NCBI GenBank assembly: GCA_964519595.1
Contig: CAZFJN010000025.1
Location: 1-29,456 of the forward strand
From: JANRKF01 sp964519595
GTDB taxonomy: Bacteria; Pseudomonadota; Alphaproteobacteria; Rickettsiales; SXRF01
DNA length: 29,456 bases
Direction: 5' to 3'
Shown: positions 1 to 8,590 of the stretch, piece by piece
Layout of the letters: each line of letters opens with the position of its first letter
How positions within the stretch are numbered: the stretch's first letter is position 1
Program-made: the position numbers and the translations under genes
Notes under the pieces: generated by a model
Database searches by the model: none
What the model was told of the DNA's origin: nothing
Seen by the model: only the letters and a program-made list of their open reading frames with translations

Positions 1-806
1 AGCTGATAGCGATTTTTAAAGCGGATAATATCATCATAATAGGTTGAGCTGTTCGCAACTCCACCGTCGGCACTTTGCAGGCGCAGGACAGGATTACTAG
101 TCCAGCTGGTGGTGGCAGGGTTGCGGATATTTATCTGTTCATTAGTTCCTGCCGTTCCGGTTATTTGCGTGCCGCTTTCTAAAAATCCGCCAATGCCGTT
201 GCTGCCATAGCTAACCAGCGCATAAACCGGGCGAATTGGCAGGCTTGTTCCGGAATTATCCACAACATTTAGCGAGCATGAATCATTAGGATATGAGGCA
301 AAAAAAGCATCGCGCGCGGTCATTTGCGGCGAAACCTCATACATGAATTTCCTGCCCCAACCGTCATACATGAATTCATCCGGCAGACCGAGTGTCCTTG
401 TCGGCACAGAGCCGTTAGGAATCGGAAATGGCGTAGTGGCTGGCGGCAGGGCGTTATAAGAAGCAATTGTTGTGCAAGGTGGGGCTGATTGCCAGCGGTT
501 TATTGTAGCGCCAGTGCTGCTATTTGTAGCTTGAAGAACTGAAGTAGCGCGTTCAATGCCGTAATTGTCGTTAGTTCTCAGGATGGTTGGATCAGCCGGG
601 CATGGCAGGCGGGCATATTTGCGGCGGAAGAGCAGCATTGCTTCTTCGATGGTTTCCATTTTCTTGATTGTCGCGGCGCGGCGGGTTGATTCAAGGGCGC
701 TAATGCCAAACGCCGCGCCCATTGCGGTTATCAAGCCGATAACCAGCAAAACCACAGACATTTCAATCAGCGTAAAGCCACGCTTTGTGTGCAGATGCAA
801 ATACAT
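1..806 (-). CDS. Prepilin-like protein with N-terminal methylation motif, 3' end outside window
   Basis: The minus-strand frame stays open from an ATG at 806 down to the left edge, so the C-terminus is missing. It begins MYLHLHTKRGFTLIEMSVVL, a classic type IV prepilin leader: short basic leader, Gly before Phe-Thr-Leu-Ile-Glu (E at +5 of the mature protein), then a hydrophobic helix. Known biology of such leaders is cleavage and N-methylation by a PilD-type peptidase at the inner membrane, followed by assembly into a pilus or type II secretion pseudopilus. The rest is Ser/Thr/Asn-rich and contains ...LPDEFMYDGWGRKFMYEVS..., and near the edge ...YYDDIIRFKNRYQ. This fits a large pilin-like protein rather than a minimal major pilin. 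No clear Shine-Dalgarno precedes 806. No other pilus gene is visible, so the exact apparatus is unknown. Confidence 0.85.
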   Translation of the reverse strand, partial: MYLHLHTKRGFTLIEMSVVLLVIGLITAMGAAFGISALESTRRAATIKKMETIEEAMLLFRRKYARLPCPADPTILRTNDNYGIERATSVLQATNSSTGATINRWQSAPPCTTIASYNALPPATTPFPIPNGSVPTRTLGLPDEFMYDGWGRKFMYEVSPQMTARDAFFASYPNDSCSLNVVDNSGTSLPIRPVYALVSYGSNGIGGFLESGTQITGTAGTNEQINIRNPATTSWTSNPVLRLQSADGGVANSSTYYDDIIRFKNRYQ

Positions 807-910
807 ATGGCTAATATTTTACTAACCGCAGCTTAATTTACAGTTAATTATACAACTTATTGTGCCGCTAATTTAGCAGCTATTCATGAAGATAATTATA
901 GCGTGTAAAA

Positions 911-985
911 TGGCTCCGCGAGCTGGGCTCGAACCAGCGACCGATCGGTTAACAGCCGATTGCTCTACCACTGAGCTATCGCGGA
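911..985 (-). tRNA. tRNA-Asn (anticodon GUU)
   Basis: Read on the minus strand from 985, the acceptor arm TCCGCGA pairs with TCGCGGA, followed by discriminator G and an encoded CCA (911-913). The D-arm contains AGCTC...GAGC. The anticodon stem ATCGG/CCGAT encloses the loop CTGTTAA, giving anticodon GTT. The T-arm is CTGGTTCGAGCCCAG. All four arms are intact, so the gene should be functional. It stands alone between the prepilin-like gene and the SPOR protein gene. Confidence 0.97.
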
Positions 986-1120
986 ATATATAAAACACCA
1001 CACAAGATCATGTGCATATCATGATAAATCAAGATCAGGGTGGTTTGTCTAGCAAAAGCTATAGATAAATGCCAGAAAAAAATAAGCCTTCTTTTATCAA
1101 TATTTAGATTGATTTTATGA

Positions 1121-2452
1121 CTACAGCGAGGATACGCTGCATTCTACTCCTCTTTCTTTCAGTTTACGGCATAGTTTTGCGGCTTTGGTTTTTGTTTTCA
1201 TTGGCCCGATTCGTACTTTGTAAAGTTCCGGATTGGCTAGTGAGTTGGTTATCTGGCTGCGTGTATTGGCGAGCAGATCATCGTTGTCAGTGCGGATTTT
1301 TTCCCATTTTTCCAGTGCTTTATCCTGATTTCTTTCAGCTAAAACCTCTGCCCAGAACAAAGATACCTCGTCGCCTTTATTTTCCACCGCATTCAAAATT
1401 ACAGCAGCAGGCTGGAGGTTTTTAGCGCCTGTTTCCTCGCCTTCTGGCGGTTGCGGAGAGAAGCTGCATTCCAGCTCATGAAAAGAGGCGATGTGATCGC
1501 GGCAAAATTCCGCTGCTTCAGTTTCAGAGTTAAAAACGCCAAGAGCGAGGATTACTTGCGGTATATCATGCGAAACCAGCGGGCGAATCGCCTTCATGGA
1601 AAGAGCGCGCACAGCTTGCGGCGAGCGTTTTTTCAGATCAAGCCAGAATCTATTCAGCCGGTTTTCATCAAGAAACGGGCGAATGCTTATCCAGCCTGGT
1701 CCTTGCGCGGCGGTATTTGAATCGCTCCAGAAGGATAATATTTCCGGCGGAGATTCAACGCTTACCTCATTATTTTCCGTAACCGGAACGGCGATTGCCT
1801 CGGCGACATCAACTTTTGCCTGCGCTTGATTTTTATTTGTTGATTCATTCTTTTCTGCATTTAGCGATTCATTTTGTGCTTCATTTTGTGCTTCATTTTG
1901 TGGAGCTGGTTGTGAAGCTGGCGCTGGCGCATCATCAGAGCGCAACCATGGCAGGATAAAATCCTGAAAACCGCTGCTAGTAGGCGGTGAATCTGCTATT
2001 GCCCCTTGCGCGTTGTCATCTACTTCAGCAAAGGTTTTTTTGCGGCTTGGATCAAAGCCTTCAATTACAAAACACTGCACCTTGCGGCGAAACAGGCGGT
2101 TGCACACACGTTGCGCGGTTTGCTTATCAGCTATAGGGCCAGCTTGCACACGGTAAGTAAAGCCGCCATCTTCCTGCAGAATAGGGTTAGGAAATAATTG
2201 ATAGGCGGATAATATTTTTTTGTGTTTTTCCTTTAATTCATTCCAGATTGTTGCTGCTTCCGCTTCGCTTGTCGCACGTCCTAATTCGACATAAAACTGC
2301 TCAGGAGTGTCTTCGGCCATTGCCGGAGATGCAGAAAAATGCAGGAAAAATGCTGGACAAAGCAGCAGACAAACAATCAGGCTACGCAAAATCGCGTAAT
2401 ATGAATTGCAATCTGAAGGAGAGCGGAAAATTATTTTTGGTAATAAAAACAT
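1121..2452 (-). CDS. Secreted protein with three SPOR-like repeats
   Basis: 443 residues. The N-terminus has a hydrophobic stretch (about 22-42) ending ASPAMA|ED, a likely signal peptidase I site, so the protein is probably periplasmic. Three SPOR-like units of about 80 residues are visible at 53-131, 254-331 and 365-443. Each ends with a two-Cys helix/strand pattern: C117/C127 (QRVCNRLFRRKVQC), C317/C329 and C428/C438 (AKLCRKLKERGVEC). Units 1 and 3 also share the YRVQAGP / YKVRIGP strand. SPOR domains bind denuded septal peptidoglycan, so a role at the cell envelope or division site is likely by family. A low-complexity linker (about 170-250) contains a QNEA repeat made by tandem 12-bp DNA copies. 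The middle unit is the most diverged. No enzymatic domain is seen. Confidence 0.8.
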   Translation of the reverse strand: MFLLPKIIFRSPSDCNSYYAILRSLIVCLLLCPAFFLHFSASPAMAEDTPEQFYVELGRATSEAEAATIWNELKEKHKKILSAYQLFPNPILQEDGGFTYRVQAGPIADKQTAQRVCNRLFRRKVQCFVIEGFDPSRKKTFAEVDDNAQGAIADSPPTSSGFQDFILPWLRSDDAPAPASQPAPQNEAQNEAQNESLNAEKNESTNKNQAQAKVDVAEAIAVPVTENNEVSVESPPEILSFWSDSNTAAQGPGWISIRPFLDENRLNRFWLDLKKRSPQAVRALSMKAIRPLVSHDIPQVILALGVFNSETEAAEFCRDHIASFHELECSFSPQPPEGEETGAKNLQPAAVILNAVENKGDEVSLFWAEVLAERNQDKALEKWEKIRTDNDDLLANTRSQITNSLANPELYKVRIGPMKTKTKAAKLCRKLKERGVECSVSSL

Positions 2453-2634
2453 GTCAACGAGTATATAACTATGCTTTTAAAAAACTCTAGGGATTTTTTT
2501 GCAGGGATTTTTCTGGCATTTCCTGTTATTGGAGAATTGTTATTGCAGACATTATTGCAGAAGACGCTCGTAAATTATAGAATAACGTTTACAATGCGCT
2601 GATTGCATAAAAAATATTTGTAAGAAATTATTTG

Positions 2635-2662
2635 TAGAAAATCGTTTATAGAAAATCGTTTG
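2635..2662 (+). repeat. 14-bp tandem duplication upstream of the small secreted gene
   Basis: The 14-mer TAGAAAATCGTTTA at 2635-2648 is repeated with one change at 2649-2662. It is flanked by two near-copies of AGAAATTATTT (2622-2633 and 2664-2675), the second touching the ATG of the next gene. This is one of many short tandem duplications in the window. Confidence 0.7.
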
Positions 2663-2675
2663 TGAGAAATTATTT

Positions 2676-3041
2676 ATGAAAAAATATTTTTATTATTTGC
2701 CATTACATGTGTTTTTATTATTTTCTTATCCGGCATTGGCGGATAATAGTGCTAAATTAGATAATCGCGGCGTCTGGACTGAAGAGCAAGTCGAAAAGTT
2801 TTGTTTTTTCCGCGCTGAGAAAAACCGTGGAAATCAAAGGATTTTTGATAGTTGCATGAAAAGAAACAGCGGCAAAATTGGCAAAAACAAACAGCCTGGA
2901 ATAATAACTGAACTTAATCAGGCAGATTCATATCTGGCAAAAAAATCAAAAAATGAAGAAAAAAATACAGGAAGAAATACAGGAAGAGATATAGGAAGAG
3001 ATATAGAAAAAGATACAGAAATAAATAAAGACAATAAATAA
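2676..3041 (+). CDS. Small secreted protein, function unknown
   Basis: 121 residues. It opens with a clear signal peptide (MKKYFYYLPLHVFLLFSYPALA|DN). The mature part has two Cys residues (EKFCFFRAEK...FDSCMKRN) that could pair. The tail is a run of Lys/Glu/Asp-rich units of the type NTGRNTGRDIGRDIEKD, encoded by imperfect 12-bp DNA repeats (ACAGGAAGAAAT type) at about 2963-3020, so tail length probably varies between strains. It lies 23 bp before cobS on the same strand and may share its transcript. No family is recognised. The AT-rich upstream region and absence of a strong ribosome site leave the expression level uncertain. Confidence 0.6.
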   Translation: MKKYFYYLPLHVFLLFSYPALADNSAKLDNRGVWTEEQVEKFCFFRAEKNRGNQRIFDSCMKRNSGKIGKNKQPGIITELNQADSYLAKKSKNEEKNTGRNTGRDIGRDIEKDTEINKDNK

Positions 3042-3064
3042 AGAAAAAACGAAAAAAGTAACAA

Positions 3065-4042
3065 ATGGACAGTTTAATGACTAAACAAGACAAAAAAACA
3101 ACCGCTGATCATCCTGACGCGCTGCTTTCTGCGGAAAAACTATTTGGTTTTAAATGGCCGCAGCCGCTGTGCGCTTTTTCCAAAGCTGAGGAGCATGTTC
3201 CGGCGATTGATGAGAATTATCATTTTGATCAGGAAACAACCAAGGCGATAATTTCCGGTTTTACACATAATCGCAGAGTGCTGATTCAAGGCTATCACGG
3301 AACAGGAAAATCAACACATATTGAGCAAGTGGCGGCAAGGCTGAACTGGCCTTGCATTAGAATTAATCTGGATAGTCATATCAGCAGAACTGATCTGGTT
3401 GGCAGAGATATGATTGTGTTGAAAGACGGCAAGCAGATTACCGAATTCCGCGAGGGCATTCTGCCCTGGGCGCTGGCGCGTCCGGTGGCGCTGGTTTTTG
3501 ATGAATATGATGCCGGACGTCCGGATGTGATGTTTGTCATTCAGCGCGTTCTGGAAGCTGGTGGAAAATTCACTTTGCTTGATCAGAACCGCGTTATCAC
3601 GCCGCATCCTTATTTCCGGCTTTTTGCTACTTCCAACACAATAGGACTTGGTGATTCATCAGGAATTTATCATGGTACGCAGCCAATTAATCAAGGGCAA
3701 ATGGATCGCTGGAATGTTGTGGCAAGGCTTAATTATCTGCAAGCTGACGATGAATTAAAAGTTATTATCGGCAAGGTAAAAGAGCTGTCTGGCGCAAAAA
3801 ATAAAGATCTGGCAAGGCAGATGATCGAAATGGCTGCTCTTACTCGCCATGGTTTTATTAATGGTGATATAACAACGGTAATGTCGCCGCGCACTGTTAT
3901 AAACTGGGCAGAGAATATGATAATTTTTGCTGATATTGATCGCGCTTTCCGCCTTACTTTCTTCAATAAATGTGATGATAACGAAAAACCGATAATTGCC
4001 GAATATTATCAGCGTGTTTTTAATCATGATCTTGTTAAATAG
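3065..4042 (+). CDS. cobS: CobS-type AAA+ ATPase (cobaltochelatase small subunit family)
   Basis: 325 residues, the usual length for CobS. Walker A is GYHGTGKST at residues 76-84, Walker B is VALVFDEYDAG at 141-151, and the intervening RINLDSHISRTDLVG is typical of the MoxR/CobS AAA+ clade. In aerobic cobalamin synthesis CobS and CobT form the ATPase part that drives cobalt insertion by CobN. It is followed by cobT after 23 bp, so the pair is surely co-expressed. No cobN or other cobalamin gene is in the window, so whether the chelatase is complete cannot be judged. A second in-frame ATG at 3077 is an alternative start. Neither start has a strong Shine-Dalgarno. Confidence 0.92.
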   Translation: MDSLMTKQDKKTTADHPDALLSAEKLFGFKWPQPLCAFSKAEEHVPAIDENYHFDQETTKAIISGFTHNRRVLIQGYHGTGKSTHIEQVAARLNWPCIRINLDSHISRTDLVGRDMIVLKDGKQITEFREGILPWALARPVALVFDEYDAGRPDVMFVIQRVLEAGGKFTLLDQNRVITPHPYFRLFATSNTIGLGDSSGIYHGTQPINQGQMDRWNVVARLNYLQADDELKVIIGKVKELSGAKNKDLARQMIEMAALTRHGFINGDITTVMSPRTVINWAENMIIFADIDRAFRLTFFNKCDDNEKPIIAEYYQRVFNHDLVK

Positions 4043-4065
4043 CTTGTTAAACAACTTATTACATA

Positions 4066-5868
4066 ATGATAACGGAAGAATCGCGCCTTTCAGAAATAAA
4101 AAATTCTATTACTGCTGCAGCTAAGGCTCTGGCGGCGCGTGGTGATATTGTCGTTTCATTCGGCGATGCGAAACATGCAGATATAAAACTTCCTGAACTG
4201 CCCGCTGTTGCCGGAGCAGAAATTAGCGAAGATATAATAGAAAAAATTCGCGGCGCGGCAGATGCACAAGCTTCTTTCATACGCTATCATGATAAAAAGA
4301 TTCACTCCGGAAAACGTCCGCATATTTCAGCAAATGCCGCGCTTTATGATATGTTTGAACAGATTCGTCTGGAAACTTTACTGTCGAAACATAAAGACGG
4401 CGTAAAACATAATTTATATACACGCTACAAATTGCAGACAATAGAAAAAGGCTTTGCCGCTGGCGGCGGCAATGAGCTTGACATGCTGGAATTGCTGGCC
4501 AGGGGCTTAATTGCTAAACAATCTGTTCCTGATTTTCTACAATCTACAGCAGAAAAAGCCGCGCAGAATTATTGGGAAATTCTGCCTTTAATGGAAAAAA
4601 TGTCTACTGCTATCGGAAAACAGGATGCTTATGCCAAGGTGAGCCTTAACCTGATTGAAATGCTTACTAATATTTCCGGCGCTGATAATCAAACTCAGGA
4701 AGGAAAAGATAATAATTCTGAAGAAAAAAGCGATAATTTAAAATCTGATCAGCAGAGCAGGGAAAATATTTCTGATGATCGCTTTACTGATAATTCTGAA
4801 AACAGCGGCGATAATGATGATAAAACGCCGCTTTACATGCGAATATTCGCAAATACTGAAGCAGAGAAAATTCCAGCAAATGCGCGGCAGGAAGCAGAAG
4901 GAAAAAATCCATATCCTTATAACAGCACGCCTGATAAGCCGCAAATTCCTTACCATGCTTATACCACCAGCTTTGACGAAATAATATATGCTCCTGCTCT
5001 GGCTACAGCCGCCGAGCTGGCAAATCTGCGCGCGCAACTGGATGAAAAACTATCCGGCTTGCAAACCATAACCGCAAGGCTTGCTAATAAATTGCAACGG
5101 CTTCTGCTGGCAAAACAAGCGCGCAGCTGGGAATATGATGAAAGCGATGGAATGCTCGATAGTCGCAAGCTGGCGCGGATTATTGGCGATCCTAATATTG
5201 AAAATATCTATAAGCGCGAACGCGACAGCGAATTCCGTGATACAATAGTAACCTTGCTGATTGATAATTCCGGCTCAATGCGCGGCCGCCCTATTGCCAT
5301 TGCCGCAATCAGCGCCGACATCATCAGCCGGATATTAGAACGCTGCGGTGTTAAAGTGGAAATATTAGGATTTACCACGCGCGAATGGAAAGGCGGATTT
5401 TCCTACAAACAATGGATAAAAGATAACAAGCCAAAAAATCCCGGACGACTTAATGATCTTCGTCATATAATCTATAAATCAGCAGATCAGAACTACCGTA
5501 AATCAGCAAAGAATCTAGGATTAATGCTCAAAGACGGAATTCTAAAGGAAAATATCGACGGCGAGGCGATTATCTGGGCATGTAACCGCTTGCTGAATCG
5601 CGCTGAACAAAGGCGCATTCTGATGGTTATTTCCGACGGCGCGCCAGTTGATGACAGCACATTATCTACCAACAACAGCAACTATCTCGACGCGCATCTG
5701 CGAGAAGCAATAAATTTTGTTGAACAAAAAACTCCAATAGAACTGCTGGCAATCGGCATCGGACATGATGTGACACGCTATTATAGACGCGCTGTTACCA
5801 TCTCTGATATTGAAAAACTAGGCGAAACAATGACTGAACAACTAACCGGCTTATTCGCCGCCGCCTGA
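4066..5868 (+). CDS. cobT: CobT-type VWA-domain protein (cobaltochelatase subunit family)
   Basis: 600 residues, normal for CobT. Residues 1-200 form the CobT N-terminal helical region. About 205-253 is an acidic, low-complexity linker rich in Asp, Asn, Glu and Ser. The C-terminal VWA domain (about 392-600) carries a full MIDAS: DNSGS at 400-404, a Thr in GFTTREW at about 436-438, and ISDGAP with D524. In the family this Mg-binding domain couples the CobS ATPase to the chelatase subunit. It starts 23 bp after cobS and ends just before a hairpin terminator. The gene looks intact, with no frameshift. Confidence 0.93.
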   Translation: MITEESRLSEIKNSITAAAKALAARGDIVVSFGDAKHADIKLPELPAVAGAEISEDIIEKIRGAADAQASFIRYHDKKIHSGKRPHISANAALYDMFEQIRLETLLSKHKDGVKHNLYTRYKLQTIEKGFAAGGGNELDMLELLARGLIAKQSVPDFLQSTAEKAAQNYWEILPLMEKMSTAIGKQDAYAKVSLNLIEMLTNISGADNQTQEGKDNNSEEKSDNLKSDQQSRENISDDRFTDNSENSGDNDDKTPLYMRIFANTEAEKIPANARQEAEGKNPYPYNSTPDKPQIPYHAYTTSFDEIIYAPALATAAELANLRAQLDEKLSGLQTITARLANKLQRLLLAKQARSWEYDESDGMLDSRKLARIIGDPNIENIYKRERDSEFRDTIVTLLIDNSGSMRGRPIAIAAISADIISRILERCGVKVEILGFTTREWKGGFSYKQWIKDNKPKNPGRLNDLRHIIYKSADQNYRKSAKNLGLMLKDGILKENIDGEAIIWACNRLLNRAEQRRILMVISDGAPVDDSTLSTNNSNYLDAHLREAINFVEQKTPIELLAIGIGHDVTRYYRRAVTISDIEKLGETMTEQLTGLFAAA

Positions 5869-5879
5869 TTCCGGAATTT

Positions 5880-5926
5880 ATACTATTTTGCAATCATATT
5901 GATGGCAAATTGGTATTATTTTTTTT
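5880..5926 (+). terminator. Rho-independent terminator after cobT
   Basis: The left arm (5880-5895, ATACTATTTTGCAATC) pairs imperfectly with the right arm (5901-5916), with loop ATATT at 5896-5900 and a run of eight T (5919-5926). It ends the plus-strand cobST transcript. The T-run overlaps the last codons of the convergent msrB gene. The left arm contains a 16-nt word that recurs exactly at 18519-18534. Confidence 0.75.
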
Positions 5927-6554
5927 CCTGCATAGTTGTTGTAAAGAGAAAAAGATATTCACCATATCCTTCTTTTTCCATCTCCGCTCTGGCGACAAAG
6001 CGCAAAGAAGCGGAATTTATGCAAAAACGCTTGCCGCCTTTATCCTTCGGACCATCATCAAAAACATGTCCAAGATGCGAATCAGCCTGCGTGGAACGCA
6101 CCTCAGTACGATTCATGCCAAGAGTGTGATCAGATTTTGTCAACAATGATTGCTTAGCAATCGGCTTAGTAAAACTCGGCCAGCCAGTTCCGGAATCATA
6201 TTTATCAAGCGAGGAAAAAAGCGCCTCGCCGGAAACACGATCAACATAAATTCCTTCTTCATGATGATTCCAATATTCATTTTCAAAAGGCCGCTCTGTA
6301 CCACCATGAACAATAACATGTTTTTGCAGCTCAGTTAATTGCGCCTTATTTTCCTGATTATTTGCCTGCTGATCTTTCTGCTGATCTGCCTGTGAGTCAT
6401 TCATAGTAAATCCTATAGACAAAAATCCGACAAATGCCGCAATAATAATTGCCGCAGCAATTTGCGAATTTCCAGAAATTCCAATAATTTCAAGCCGCGC
6501 GAATTGTTTGCAGAAATTCATCAACTTTTCTTTTAAGCATAGAGGATTGTTCAT
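5916..6554 (-). CDS. msrB: Membrane-anchored peptide methionine (R)-S-oxide reductase MsrB
   Basis: 212 residues. The MsrB domain fills about 73-205 with the hallmarks GTGWPSF (122-128), DSHLGHVF and RFCINSASLRF, whose C178 is the expected catalytic Cys. Its role is reduction of methionine-R-sulfoxide in proteins. A hydrophobic segment (about 30-49) followed by a Gln/Asn-rich linker suggests the catalytic domain faces the periplasm. The two CxxC zinc pairs of many MsrBs are absent, and the resolving-Cys position, 55 residues before the catalytic Cys, is Thr123. Recycling must therefore use another Cys or an external thiol. The start at 6554 has AAAGG six bases upstream and lies inside the end of the chemoreceptor gene (65-bp overlap). 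ATG at 6521 is an alternative. Confidence 0.9.
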   Translation of the reverse strand: MNNPLCLKEKLMNFCKQFARLEIIGISGNSQIAAAIIIAAFVGFLSIGFTMNDSQADQQKDQQANNQENKAQLTELQKHVIVHGGTERPFENEYWNHHEEGIYVDRVSGEALFSSLDKYDSGTGWPSFTKPIAKQSLLTKSDHTLGMNRTEVRSTQADSHLGHVFDDGPKDKGGKRFCINSASLRFVARAEMEKEGYGEYLFLFTTTMQEKK

Positions 6555-8175
6555 TCAGAACCTTTGCTGAGTCAAGCACATTACGCGCAGTATCTCCGGT
6601 TTTTTCCGCACCATCTTGTACAGAAACCATGTTTTTTGATATTTCCTTAGTTCCTGAGGAAGCTCTTGCCACATTCTGCGCTATTTCATTAGTTACTGCT
6701 GATTGCTCCTCAACCGCCGCCGCAACCGTTGAAGTGCTTGATGAAACCTGACTGATAATTCCAATAATTTCCATTACTGAATCAACAGAAGTTTTTGTAG
6801 CACCTTGCATTTCATTGATCTGCTGAGTTATTTCATCAGTAGCCTTGCCAACCTGATTTGCAAGATTTTTAACCTCAGAAGCAACAACCGCAAAGCCCTT
6901 CCCTGCCTCGCCAGCGCGCGCTGATTCAATTGTCGCGTTAAGAGCCAGCAGATTTATCTGCCCGGCTATTCCGGTAATTACCTCGATTATCTGACCAACT
7001 CGCGCTGATTTATCTGCCAGCATGTTGATTGCTTCTTTCGCGTATTCCGCCTTGGAAGCCGCCTCTCCGGCAACAATGTTCGATTTTTGTGTCTGCGAAC
7101 TGATTTCTTTAATAGAAGCAGTAAGCTCCTCCGCCGCAGAAGCAACCTGCGCCGAGCTGTTCGCCGCTTCCTGAGATATTCTGACTACGGAATTTGAACG
7201 CGATTTAGTATCCTCAGCAATGTTAGTCACGCTCTCCGCGCCAACTTCCATCTGCGTTGCCGAACTGGCAACTTGCGACACAACATCACGAACTGAACGC
7301 TCAAAACCATCCGCCATTTGCCGCATCATCATGCGCTTTTCTTCTTCCATGCGCTGCTGTTTTTCCAGCTCTCTGGCCGCCTCTTCCCTTGATTTTTTAG
7401 TTGTATATTCCTGCAATTCAAGCAACGCCTTCACCACATCGCCAATTTCATCATTGCGATCCCTACCGCCAATTTCCTGACTGAAATCACCACCAGCAAG
7501 ACGGCGTATATCCTCCGCCACTCTGCCTAACGGCCTGGCTATGCTCCGCGCAACAAGCGTCATAATCACAATCATCACCAGCAACGCTGAACCAAATACA
7601 ATATAAGTCTGCCGATTAGAATTATTTATCTGATTAATCACATCATCGCCAACCTTCGATCCCTCCTGATGAACTGAATCACGCAGGAAAATCTGCAACT
7701 CATTAAGAGCTGACGATCTCTCCGTAAAATAAGAAACTAATTCCTGAATTTTTTCCTCGCCAGCGCCTTCTGCCACCATTTGCGGCAGCTTTACCGTAGC
7801 AATTTCACCTAATTCCGCAGCAATTCTTGCTGCTTCCTGCTGTTTTTCTTTATCCAGATAGCTTATCTCGCGACCAATAAGCCGCGAAGTCATCGCATTT
7901 AATTTATCGGAAACTCCTTTCGCCGCATCAATATCAGCCTGTGGAATTACGCCGTCATTACGATGCAAAACCGCCAGATAAAAATCCTGCGCCAAATCCT
8001 GCGCGTGCAAAATCATCCGCTGTGTTATAACACCATTAGCGGCAGTCACACTTGATACGCCATTCAACCGACCAAGCTCCTGACCATTTTTATAAGACAA
8101 ATAGCCAGTTGCAGAAAGCGCCATTATCGAAACAATAGCAATTATAAAAAGTTTTTTCTTGATGGTAAGAGTCAT
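6490..8175 (-). CDS. Methyl-accepting chemotaxis protein
   Basis: 561 residues with standard receptor topology: TM1 at about 9-28, a helical periplasmic sensor of about 160 residues (probably a four-helix bundle), TM2 at about 190-210, a HAMP domain at about 208-262, then a long cytoplasmic coiled coil. The conserved signalling tip is seen as INLLALNATIESARAGEAGK and GFAVVASEVKNLANQVGKAT. The receptor controls CheA through CheW and so biases the flagellar motor; the ligand cannot be read from sequence. No CheR-tethering pentapeptide is seen at the C-terminus. Its last 65 bp overlap msrB, suggesting co-transcription. Upstream lies the inverted-repeat element at 8205-8345. Confidence 0.95.
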   Translation of the reverse strand: MTLTIKKKLFIIAIVSIMALSATGYLSYKNGQELGRLNGVSSVTAANGVITQRMILHAQDLAQDFYLAVLHRNDGVIPQADIDAAKGVSDKLNAMTSRLIGREISYLDKEKQQEAARIAAELGEIATVKLPQMVAEGAGEEKIQELVSYFTERSSALNELQIFLRDSVHQEGSKVGDDVINQINNSNRQTYIVFGSALLVMIVIMTLVARSIARPLGRVAEDIRRLAGGDFSQEIGGRDRNDEIGDVVKALLELQEYTTKKSREEAARELEKQQRMEEEKRMMMRQMADGFERSVRDVVSQVASSATQMEVGAESVTNIAEDTKSRSNSVVRISQEAANSSAQVASAAEELTASIKEISSQTQKSNIVAGEAASKAEYAKEAINMLADKSARVGQIIEVITGIAGQINLLALNATIESARAGEAGKGFAVVASEVKNLANQVGKATDEITQQINEMQGATKTSVDSVMEIIGIISQVSSSTSTVAAAVEEQSAVTNEIAQNVARASSGTKEISKNMVSVQDGAEKTGDTARNVLDSAKVLNEQSSMLKRKVDEFLQTIRAA

Positions 8176-8204
8176 GCGAAAGCCTTTTTATTTTTTTATT
8201 TATG

Positions 8205-8345
8205 TTGCTGGTTGCTGGTTAAGTGAGGCGCTTGGTACTTGGCGCTTGGTAAGTAAGTGGTTGCTAGTTGCTGGTTAAGTAGAGTTGTATCATCTTTCTT
8301 GCTTACCAAGTACCAAGCACCTCACTTAACCAGCAACCACTTAAC
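8205..8345. repeat. Long inverted repeat with nested direct repeats
   Basis: Arms at 8209-8242 and 8306-8339 are reverse complements over 34 bp with one mismatch. Between them is a second, partial copy of the arm (about 8257-8281) and a duplicated CGCTTGGTA word. On either strand this would fold into a long hairpin. It fills the spacer between the small Cys-rich gene and the chemoreceptor gene, both on the minus strand. It has no T-run, so it looks more like a dispersed palindromic repeat than a simple terminator. Confidence 0.85.
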
Positions 8346-8350
8346 TTTAT

Positions 8351-8590
8351 TTATTTCTTCTTACCAGTTGTAGCTTCATATTTGCTGTGACCTTCATTGT
8401 CGCATTTTTCTGACAAATCTATGTCGTGCTTCTGCAAACATGCCCAGATTTTCTCGTCATCTTTTTCTCCGGCGCAGTATTTTGCAATTTCCGCCTCACA
8501 AACTTTCCAATCAAAAGCCTGCGCGCTAGATGCGGCCAGAATGAAAGAAAACATTGCAATTGTTGTTGCTGCTATTGTCTTGATTGTCAT
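8351..8590 (-). CDS. Small secreted Cys-rich protein (GLG1-type repeat)
   Basis: 79 residues. A signal peptide (MTIKTIAATTIAMFSFILAA to SSAQA|FD) precedes a short domain with four Cys: KVCEAEIAKYC, IWACLQKHDIDLSEKC. The CxxEIxKYC ... CLxxHxxxLSxxC spacing resembles the cysteine-rich GLG1 repeat found singly in many small proteobacterial periplasmic proteins. Function is unknown; two disulfides are likely. It is a complete gene in its own minus-strand unit, upstream of the inverted repeat and the chemoreceptor. Confidence 0.75.
   Translation of the reverse strand: MTIKTIAATTIAMFSFILAASSAQAFDWKVCEAEIAKYCAGEKDDEKIWACLQKHDIDLSEKCDNEGHSKYEATTGKKK

Noticed and set aside
565..825. Plus-strand ORF of 86 codons
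   Set aside because: It is antisense to the prepilin-like gene, whose signature leader and open frame are convincing.
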